Program-made: the position numbers and the translations under genes
Part shown: in pieces, positions 1-5,331 of the stretch
How the letters are laid out: every line of letters begins with the position of its first letter
How positions within the stretch are numbered: the stretch's first letter is position 1
The notes under the pieces: generated by a model
The model's database searches: none
What the model saw: only the letters and a program-made list of their open reading frames with translations
Told to the model about the DNA's origin: nothing
Assembly (NCBI GenBank): GCA_002377605.1
Contig: DFQD01000210.1
Location: 1 to 6,548 of the forward strand
Direction of reading: 5' to 3'
Length of the DNA: 6,548 nt
Source: Gammaproteobacteria bacterium UBA3498
Lineage (GTDB): Bacteria; Pseudomonadota; Gammaproteobacteria; Pseudomonadales; Pseudohongiellaceae

Positions 1-648
1 GGGGGCCATTCATCGGAATCAGAAGACTTGCATTTTGGTTTATGTGTAAACGGATTTATTGATGAAGGAAAATTACTAACCAAAGGTGGCATGCGAGGCG
101 GTGATATTTTAATTCTTACCAAGCCACTCGGAACTGGAACACTGTTAGCGGCAGATATGCGCTATAAAGCATCTCAAAATTGGATGCAGAATGCACTAGA
201 GCAAATGCTGCAATCTAATAAAAAGGGCGCGGCATGTTTAATAAATCACAGCGCGACTGCTTGCACTGACATTACCGGATTTGGGCTAGCTGGACATTTA
301 ATCGAGATGCTTTCGGCCAAAAACGCCGAGATAGAACTTAGTTTAACTAACATACCCGCACTGAATGGCGCGTTAGATACGCTGCAACAAAATATTTTCA
401 GCTCACTGCATAACGACAACAAATTATCGGCAAATAGAATCTACAATCACGAGGATTTTACTCACGACCCAAAATTTGAATTACTATTCGATCCCCAAAC
501 TGCCGGTGGATTGCTTGCTTCGGTTCCCGATGAAAACGCCGAAGAATGCCTACGGGAATTAAGAAATTCTGGCTATTCAGATGCAAAGGCAATCGGACGA
601 ATTTCAAAGCTCGGTGGCCATCTACCTTCCATCGTTCTAAAAGAGTAA
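1..648 (+). CDS. selD: Selenide, water dikinase (selenophosphate synthase), C-terminal part
   Basis: SelD makes selenophosphate, the selenium donor for selenocysteine and for selenouridine in tRNA, from selenide and ATP in the cytoplasm. The reading frame is open from the first base, so the gene starts outside the window and 215 residues are visible. These begin with the conserved GGHS stretch. Further family marks are TKPLGTG (visible residues 40-46), the ACTDITGFGLAGH block (87-99), which carries a conserved Asp, and FDPQTAGG (163-170) near the end. Both the rest of the ATP-binding domain and the N-terminal loop with the catalytic Cys or Sec lie off the left edge. I therefore cannot tell which residue is used, nor whether an oxidoreductase domain is fused in front, as happens in some proteobacteria. 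An apparent TTG start at position 28 is internal and not the real start. No selenium gene follows it; the next gene is unrelated and 120 bp away. Confidence 0.95.
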   Translation, partial: GGHSSESEDLHFGLCVNGFIDEGKLLTKGGMRGGDILILTKPLGTGTLLAADMRYKASQNWMQNALEQMLQSNKKGAACLINHSATACTDITGFGLAGHLIEMLSAKNAEIELSLTNIPALNGALDTLQQNIFSSLHNDNKLSANRIYNHEDFTHDPKFELLFDPQTAGGLLASVPDENAEECLRELRNSGYSDAKAIGRISKLGGHLPSIVLKE

Positions 649-758
649 GTCACTGTTTTTAATTCACTTTTTCTTTATTTTACAGCCCTTCATCGGTCAC
701 TACCTAGTAGAAACAATAGCTCTGCGATATAGTTCAATCTTCTTCAGCTATTTCACTC

Positions 759-762
759 AGGA
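759..762 (+). promoter_or_regulatory. Ribosome binding site supporting a GTG start
   Basis: AGGA lies six bases before the GTG at 769. There is no ATG at the head of this frame, and the residues after the GTG form a clean signal peptide, so this site decides the start. The rest of the 649-768 gap is T-rich after selD. I see no convincing terminator stem or strong -35/-10 pair in it. Confidence 0.65.
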
Positions 763-768
763 TCGTTT

Positions 769-1515
769 GTGAAAAAGAAATCTAAGATTGATAAAGCGCT
801 CAATGTACTCGCCTTTACTAGCTTCGTGCCAGTATTGATACTCGGAAGTGCCCACGCCCAAGATTCCACAAGTAGTAATGTCATGGAAAGATATGGCAAC
901 CTAAACATTATTCGCGAAGGCCCTACTATTGATGCAGGACTTGCGCAGAAAATGTTTCGCCGAGGCAACACCTATAGCAACTTGCAGCGCTATGAAGAAG
1001 CGATTGAAGAATATCGAAAAGCAATAAGCGCTGATCCAAATCATGCCGCAGCTATTCGTAATTTGGCGAATATATATTACTTCCTAGAAAGATATGATGA
1101 AGCCAAGCCATTACTCGCTCGCTTCATCAAAATCGAAGATCTTGAAACTGCAGCTTTAATTGCAGCAATGTCAACGCTAGGTGAACTCGAACGACAATCG
1201 CGTAACTTCGAAGTATCTATTGGCTATGATTTGCAAGCTATTGAATTAGATCCAAACAACGATTCGCAAATTCACATTATGGCCAATACATACAACAACG
1301 CCGGTGAAGCCGATAAAGCCATCGAAGTTTATCGCGCCGGAATCAGCGTTATGCCTGACAATGCATTTTTCTATCGCAGCCTAGGTCGTATCTTGGAACA
1401 GGAAGGACGATTAGAAGAAGCTCTCTCTTATTACAAAGTTGCTGTTGAAAGAAACCCTGATTCAGATTTTTATGTCAATCTGGTGGATTCAACTCGCCGT
1501 CGGCTGGAAAACTAA
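769..1515 (+). CDS. Secreted tetratricopeptide-repeat protein
   Basis: A 248-residue protein with no enzymatic domain, probably a scaffold for protein-protein contacts in the periplasm. Residues 1-30 form a signal peptide: a Lys-rich start (KKKSK), a hydrophobic core around 11-26, and an A-H-A cleavage site at 28-30, leaving Gln31 as the likely mature N-terminus. After a linker of about 27 residues come five TPR units at roughly 58-91, 92-125, 129-163, 164-197 and 198-231. They show the usual pattern (for example G-N-x-Y, Y-x-x-A, A-x-x-x-x-P). The third unit is the most divergent and is offset by about three residues. The start is GTG with an AGGA site six bases upstream. The gene stands alone between selD and a convergent lipoprotein gene, so context gives no partner. 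It has no lipobox Cys and no second membrane segment. The specific function is unknown; TPR proteins of this type take part in envelope assembly, secretion and outer-membrane complexes. Confidence 0.85.
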   Translation: MKKKSKIDKALNVLAFTSFVPVLILGSAHAQDSTSSNVMERYGNLNIIREGPTIDAGLAQKMFRRGNTYSNLQRYEEAIEEYRKAISADPNHAAAIRNLANIYYFLERYDEAKPLLARFIKIEDLETAALIAAMSTLGELERQSRNFEVSIGYDLQAIELDPNNDSQIHIMANTYNNAGEADKAIEVYRAGISVMPDNAFFYRSLGRILEQEGRLEEALSYYKVAVERNPDSDFYVNLVDSTRRRLEN

Positions 1516-1531
1516 GTCAATATTTTTCCAG
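1504..1531. terminator. Small palindrome spanning two convergent stop codons
   Basis: CTGGAAAA (1504-1511) and TTTTCCAG (1524-1531) are perfect inverted repeats around a 12-base loop that contains both stop codons (TAA ending at 1515 on +, TGA at 1519-1517 on -). The eight-base stem is half A:T and no T-run follows on either strand, so it is not a textbook intrinsic terminator. It could still be a weak bidirectional transcript end or an mRNA 3' stabilising hairpin. It may also be coincidence, since both genes end in Leu-Glu-(Asn/Lys) encoded by ctggaaaa. Confidence 0.3.
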
Positions 1532-2584
1532 TAAAGAATTTCTCTCCTCTTCGCTTAAAGCAACTATACGCTGCGCTTCGGCATAGAAATCTGGCATTAC
1601 ACCATCGACCTTATCCAATAAATTATTAAAAAATAGAACGTAGTCATTATACGAACCAACCGTAGACAACTGGGCATTATTTAATGATCTTGAGAACCAA
1701 CTGTCGTATCCGCTATAACCATCCCAACTAGCCTTAAGAATTTCATATTCCTCGCGCAAACGGATTTGCAAAACAGTTTTCTCTTCGCGTTTTCTTTCCA
1801 CACTTATTTCCAACTCATAAAGTTCAGTAAATTGATTCCGAAATTCCGTAACCAGATCAATAAACTGTTGCTGTCGAATCCGGTCTCTTTCTGCTATAGC
1901 TATGGTGTCAGTCCGATCGTTTGCTTGAAGCCAGCGGCGCAGCCCTTCTCTTTCGACCGCCGTGGCAAAACTCTCATTAAATGTGGTGTCACCAGGCAGA
2001 TAAACTACCTGATGGGCAAGTTCGTGAAAAATTAATCCTGCCAATTGATAATTCGCGCGGGACATAACCGTGCTCAGCAAGGAATCGTCGAACCATCCGA
2101 GGGTTGAATAGGCATCTACCCCACCGGTATACACATCGAAACCTTCACCTTCTAATTGTGCCGCATAATTTAGTGCTCCGGCTTCATTAAAATAACCGCG
2201 ATAAGTAACGCAACCAGCTATAGGGTAACACCAGTTAATTGGGTCAGTTGAAAACTCTGGGGCTGCGAAAACATTCCACACTGCATGGTCACGGCTTACA
2301 TCAACATAAGTGGAATAATTGTTAGCAACCGGTAAATCTAATTCAGTCGCTGCAAATTCCCGGATCTGCAAAACCTCGGCAAACTTATTTCTTAGTTTTT
2401 CTGAGGTTTCCGCATCACTGATAAGCTGCTGGATTTCTTCTCGACCAAAAACAATTGCTAGCTGGCCACGCGCTGCCTGACTGTAATAACCAACGGTTTC
2501 ACAAGACAAGAGAAAAGCAGAAATCACCAACAAGACAATTAGTTTGATCAGGTTTGATTTGCTAATGGCTATCTCAAGATTCAT
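1517..2584 (-). CDS. Predicted zinc metallopeptidase lipoprotein (PF10023 'putative aminopeptidase' type)
   Basis: A 355-residue exported lipoprotein, probably a zinc-dependent peptidase at the periplasmic face of the envelope. A hydrophobic signal (residues 12-26) ends in the lipobox L-L-S-C with Cys28 as lipidation site. Glu rather than Asp at +2 fits outer-membrane sorting. The WCYPIAGCVTYRGYF stretch (118-132) and the GGVDAYSTLGWFDD stretch (154-167) are typical of this family. The HELAH zinc motif is at 187-191 and the downstream N-E-S-F-A at 203-207 supplies a likely third ligand, Glu204. The C-terminal third (about 220-285) is charged and helical, probably coiled coil. The frame is open up to 2674, but that start adds 30 residues and would bury the signal peptide. 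The ATG at 2584 overlaps the yjbQ stop by 11 nt, which suggests translational coupling. It is the last gene of the operon with the cyclase and yjbQ. The aminopeptidase label for the family is a prediction; no substrate can be read from sequence. Confidence 0.85.
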   Translation of the reverse strand: MNLEIAISKSNLIKLIVLLVISAFLLSCETVGYYSQAARGQLAIVFGREEIQQLISDAETSEKLRNKFAEVLQIREFAATELDLPVANNYSTYVDVSRDHAVWNVFAAPEFSTDPINWCYPIAGCVTYRGYFNEAGALNYAAQLEGEGFDVYTGGVDAYSTLGWFDDSLLSTVMSRANYQLAGLIFHELAHQVVYLPGDTTFNESFATAVEREGLRRWLQANDRTDTIAIAERDRIRQQQFIDLVTEFRNQFTELYELEISVERKREEKTVLQIRLREEYEILKASWDGYSGYDSWFSRSLNNAQLSTVGSYNDYVLFFNNLLDKVDGVMPDFYAEAQRIVALSEEERNSLLEKY

Positions 2585-3008
2585 CCGCTGCCGCACCTTG
2601 AATCGTGACAACAACCGAGCGTGATCCAGCATGGTTACGATGCTCACCGAGATACAATCCCTGCCAGGTTCCAAGCAGTAATCTTCCCTCTCCGACTGGT
2701 ATGCTTAGCTCTGAACCTAGCAATCCTGTTTTGATGTGGGCCGGCATGTCGTCAGGGCCTTCGTAAGTATGCTCATAGTAAGGAGCACCCTCTGGTGCTA
2801 GTTCATTTAAGTGACTTTCCATGTCCCGACGTACTGAGCTATCCGCATTTTCATTTATGCTTAAGGAAGCAGATGTGTGTTGCAATAGAAAATGTGCAAT
2901 ACCCATTTTTACCGTACTCATTTCCGGAAACAGACTAGTTATCTCATCGGTTATCAGATGAAAACCGCGGCTTTTAGGAGATAATTGGATCTTTTTCTGT
3001 AACCACAT
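2574..3008 (-). CDS. yjbQ: YjbQ / UPF0047 family protein
   Basis: A 144-residue cytoplasmic protein of the UPF0047 family; E. coli YjbQ is of similar length. Family marks are the HTSASLSINENAD block (residues 44-56), the region around APEGAPYYEHTYEGPDDMPAH (71-91), and the C-terminal GTWQGLYLGEHRNHAGSR block (113-130) followed by a V-V-V-T-I-Q-G strand. Conserved His residues cluster at the presumed active site. Members are reported to have weak thiamine-phosphate synthase activity, but the physiological role is not settled, so the name should not be read as a thiamine assignment. The ATG at 3008 follows the cyclase stop by 24 bp, and no clear Shine-Dalgarno sequence precedes it, so expression may rely on upstream translation. 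Its own stop overlaps the following lipoprotein start. A cytoplasmic protein between two exported ones is functionally unexplained. Confidence 0.93.
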   Translation of the reverse strand: MWLQKKIQLSPKSRGFHLITDEITSLFPEMSTVKMGIAHFLLQHTSASLSINENADSSVRRDMESHLNELAPEGAPYYEHTYEGPDDMPAHIKTGLLGSELSIPVGEGRLLLGTWQGLYLGEHRNHAGSRSVVVTIQGAAADES

Positions 3009-3032
3009 AAAAGAATGAGAAGTCTGCGAATA

Positions 3033-3815
3033 CTAGGGTTCCACTAACTCAATTTCGAAAAGATTGGACCAATGCTTCCCTGTTACAAATAGTCTTTCGT
3101 TTTCCGCATCCCAAGCGATTCCATTGAGAACAGCTTCACGACTGCCTAATTGAGTTTCGTTACTTAATCCAGTTAAATCTATAAAGGAAGTAACCACGCC
3201 ATCATCCGGATTAATCCTGACAATAAAATCTGTTTGCCAGACGTTTGCCCAGACCTCTCCATTAATGAATTCTAACTCATTAATACTTGTTAAAGGGTTG
3301 CCACCAAAGGTGACTGTTACTCTTTTCTGCGGGACAAAGTTTTCAGTATCCAGGAATTGGAGTGTCGCTGTACCGTCACTAAGAATTAAATGCTTACCAT
3401 CGTAAGCCAGACCCCAGCCTTGAGTGGAATTATAGTGAGTACCCAGTTGTTCGAAACTATTCTTATCCCAGACAAACACAATGTTCGAGGTCCAGGTGAG
3501 CTGATATATACTATCACCAACTACTTCAATCCCTTCGCCAAAATAACGGCGACTCAAGCGCTGAGTCATTAAAATCTCGTTATCTTCCAAGTTGATTTTC
3601 TTGAGAGTCGAAAGACCGTTCTTACCTGTGCCTTCAAATAGGTATCCCTCATGATAGATTAGGCCCTGAGTAAAAGCATTTATGTCATGCGGATAGGTGT
3701 TAATGATGCGATAGCCATATTCTTTCGGCACCTCCTGGCTAATAGCCGGGATCATTGAACCGCCAACAACAAAGGCAAGCAGCATTGAGAAAAGCGTGAT
3801 CTTCAAATATTTCAT
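3033..3815 (-). CDS. Secreted glutaminyl-peptide cyclotransferase (plant/bacterial type)
   Basis: This enzyme converts N-terminal Gln of peptides and proteins to pyroglutamate with release of ammonia. It belongs to the papaya-type five-bladed propeller family (PF05096), unrelated to the animal zinc enzymes. With the ATG at 3815 it has 260 residues and a signal peptide over 1-26 (A-I-S before Gln27), so it acts in the periplasm or outside. All active-site positions known from the papaya enzyme can be matched, with nearly constant offset: Phe48 and Gln50 in FTQGL, Phe92 and the catalytic Glu94 in YFGEGI, Trp108, Trp134 in QGWGL, Asn179 in NELE, Trp193, and Lys247 in TGKHW. It should therefore be active. 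The frame extends to a TTG at 3869, but that would put 18 polar residues before the signal and leave only 13 bp to hinT. It is the first gene of a three-gene operon with yjbQ and the lipoprotein peptidase. Confidence 0.93.
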   Translation of the reverse strand: MKYLKITLFSMLLAFVVGGSMIPAISQEVPKEYGYRIINTYPHDINAFTQGLIYHEGYLFEGTGKNGLSTLKKINLEDNEILMTQRLSRRYFGEGIEVVGDSIYQLTWTSNIVFVWDKNSFEQLGTHYNSTQGWGLAYDGKHLILSDGTATLQFLDTENFVPQKRVTVTFGGNPLTSINELEFINGEVWANVWQTDFIVRINPDDGVVTSFIDLTGLSNETQLGSREAVLNGIAWDAENERLFVTGKHWSNLFEIELVEP

Positions 3816-3882
3816 CACTGTTATAGAATGACCATCAATACGAACAAATCCTACATTACTTTCGACCAAAGCGGAGTATTAC
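3816..3882. promoter_or_regulatory. Divergent intergenic region between glutaminyl cyclase and hinT
   Basis: This 67-bp gap must hold the promoters for the leftward operon and for hinT, unless they lie inside genes. On + I see a weak pair, ATGACC (3828-3833) and TACATT (3852-3857), 18 bp apart. On the minus strand TATAAC (3825-3820) is a good -10 match with only a poor -35 (TTGTTC) 16 bp upstream. It ends four bases before the ATG at 3815, so a transcript from it would be nearly leaderless. No operator-like palindrome is evident. The elements are assigned by eye only. Confidence 0.35.
3873..3876 (+). promoter_or_regulatory. hinT ribosome binding site
   Basis: GGAG six bases before the ATG at 3883 fixes the hinT start. 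It is the clearest Shine-Dalgarno sequence in the window. Confidence 0.75.
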
Positions 3883-4230
3883 ATGTCAGATAATTGTCTA
3901 TTTTGCAAAATAATCGCTGGTGAAATCCCGTCCACAGAAGTCTACCGTGATGAGGATGTTTTTGCATTTGAAGATATCAATCCTACAGCACCGACTCATA
4001 CCTTGGTAATCCCAATAAAACACCTGCAAGACGTGACTGACGCGGAAGAAGAAGACGCAGAGTTACTAGGAAAACTTGTGTTGGCGGCTAACAGAATTGC
4101 CGATGAGAAAGGTCTTGGCGAAGACGGTTTTCGTTATGTAATAAACACCGGCCGGCACGGTGGCCAAACAGTCTTCCATTTGCATTTACATATAATTGGC
4201 GGCCGTCAAATGACTTGGCCTCCGGGCTAA
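3883..4230 (+). CDS. hinT: Histidine-triad purine nucleoside phosphoramidase HinT
   Basis: A small cytoplasmic hydrolase that cleaves AMP-N bonds such as adenosine phosphoramidates and aminoacyl-adenylates. Its 115 residues fit the family's usual length. It carries the N-terminal C-L-F-C-K-I-I (5-11), the F-E-D-I-N-P-x-A-P-x-H block (29-39), V-I-P-K-H-type residues around 42-48, and the signature HLHLHIIGGR (99-108), with His101 as the expected nucleophile. The C-terminal W-P-P-G matches HinT proteins, in which the tail affects substrate choice. It sits alone on + between two leftward transcription units, diverging from the glutaminyl cyclase gene and converging on mtnA with only three bases between stop codons. 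There is no terminator hairpin at that junction beyond an AT-rich 11-bp palindrome formed by the two stops themselves (4227-4237). Confidence 0.96.
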   Translation: MSDNCLFCKIIAGEIPSTEVYRDEDVFAFEDINPTAPTHTLVIPIKHLQDVTDAEEEDAELLGKLVLAANRIADEKGLGEDGFRYVINTGRHGGQTVFHLHLHIIGGRQMTWPPG

Positions 4231-4233
4231 TAA

Positions 4234-5313
4234 TTAGAGCAATGTACTCAAAGAGCCTTCATTCGCTTCAAATACACCCTTTTCTGTAATAATACCAGTT
4301 ACGAACTTCGCTGGTGTTATGTCGAATCCATAATTACTAACTGTTGTATTGTTAGGAGCAATTCGCACTGACTCGATGTTTCCTGCTGCTGTTACTCCAC
4401 TAATGTGACTAACTTCTTTTCCATCCCGTTCTTCAATTAGAATTGATTCCATGCCATCAACGATTGAAAAGTCTATCGTGGATACTGGCAAAGCCGCATA
4501 GAAAGGAATGTTATTGTGATACGCAGCCAGTGCTTTTAAATAAGTACCGATCTTATTACAAACATCACCACCCAATGTGGTCCGGTCACTCCCTACGACA
4601 CAAATATCAACTTTATCAGTTTGCATTAAGTGCCCCCCAGCATTATCCACGATTAATGTGTTAGGAATTCGCTGTTGACTGAGCTCCCAACAAGTTAATG
4701 AAGCTCCTTGATTACGTGGTCGTGTTTCATCCACCCAGACATGTAATGGGATTCCCGCTTCATGAGCTTTGTATATTACAGATAAGGCAGTGCCCCAATC
4801 CACCGTTGCTAGTGCTCCGGCGTTGCAGTGGGTTAAGATGTTTAATCTATCTTTTGTTTCGCCAATGTCTCCCCAAAGCTCTTGCAACAAACCTAAACCA
4901 TGTTCACCAATTGCCTCACACACAGCGATATCTTCTTTTTCCATGAGTTGAGCAGTTTCCAAAGCCTTACCTGGCAAAGCATTAAAATCCAGACCATGAA
5001 GATATTCTTGGGTTCGTTGTAAAGCCCACTGCAGATTAACGGCGGTTGGTCGCGTGTTTGCGAGAGCATTAACTGCAGAATTTAGGTTCTTTGGATCATC
5101 ACGCAATGTCAGATAGATACCGTAGGCAGCAGTGACCCCAATCAAAGGAGCGCCTCGAACTTGCATTGAGGAAATAGCCTCACACGCATCATCCAAAGAT
5201 TGGAGGCGCAGGATTTCTATCTGATGGGGAAGCTTAGTCTGGTCAATAATACAGACCTCATCGGTCTCTGGTTCGTACCAAATACTTTGCAAATGTTCGC
5301 CGTCGATTTTCAT
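4234..5313 (-). CDS. mtnA: S-methyl-5-thioribose-1-phosphate isomerase (or 5-deoxyribose-1-phosphate isomerase relative)
   Basis: This isomerase converts 5-methylthioribose-1-phosphate to the ribulose-1-phosphate form in methionine salvage. The same fold (eIF2B-related) also serves 5-deoxyribose-1-phosphate in some bacteria (DrdI). The 359-residue length is normal. Motifs in order are QVRGAPLIGV (51-60), RPTAVNLQWAL (88-98), the catalytic Cys163 in LTHCNAGALAT, VWVDETRPRNQGA (192-204), the catalytic Asp243 in GSDRTT, and GDVCNKIGTYLKALA (249-263). The GSDRTT...GGDVCNKIGTYLKAL form and the late S-N-Y-G-F-D-I-T-P-A differ from the more common GADR...NGD and A-N-P-A-F-D-V-T-P versions, and recall an alphaproteobacterial-type subgroup. 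The gene follows the aldolase/dehydrogenase gene by 18 bp on the same strand. A GGGG stretch lies 13 bases before the ATG, rather far for a ribosome site, and no alternative start exists because the upstream stop is in the same frame. None of mtnB, mtnC, mtnD or mtnK is in the window. Confidence 0.93.
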   Translation of the reverse strand: MKIDGEHLQSIWYEPETDEVCIIDQTKLPHQIEILRLQSLDDACEAISSMQVRGAPLIGVTAAYGIYLTLRDDPKNLNSAVNALANTRPTAVNLQWALQRTQEYLHGLDFNALPGKALETAQLMEKEDIAVCEAIGEHGLGLLQELWGDIGETKDRLNILTHCNAGALATVDWGTALSVIYKAHEAGIPLHVWVDETRPRNQGASLTCWELSQQRIPNTLIVDNAGGHLMQTDKVDICVVGSDRTTLGGDVCNKIGTYLKALAAYHNNIPFYAALPVSTIDFSIVDGMESILIEERDGKEVSHISGVTAAGNIESVRIAPNNTTVSNYGFDITPAKFVTGIITEKGVFEANEGSLSTLL

Positions 5314-5331
5314 TTTATAGCGACGACCCCT

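Noticed and set aside
649..768. Possible small RNA, riboswitch or selenium-related element after selD.
   Set aside because: The 120-bp gap is T-rich without a convincing stem-loop, terminator or SECIS-like hairpin that I could find by eye.
2585..2674. Longer N-terminus for the lipoprotein (30 extra residues).
   Set aside because: It lies wholly inside yjbQ, is polar and basic, and would move the lipobox to residue 58, incompatible with a lipoprotein signal.
3006..3035. The cyclase and yjbQ are in the same frame, separated by a single TAG and eight sense codons; readthrough would give a fusion.
   Set aside because: The first protein is exported and the second is a complete cytoplasmic family member. 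A one-in-three frame match over 24 bp without another stop is expected by chance, and no readthrough signal is seen.
3816..3869. Longer N-terminus for the glutaminyl cyclase from a TTG at 3869.
   Set aside because: It adds 18 polar residues ahead of a normal signal peptide and uses the rarest common start codon; the ATG at 3815 gives a standard export signal.
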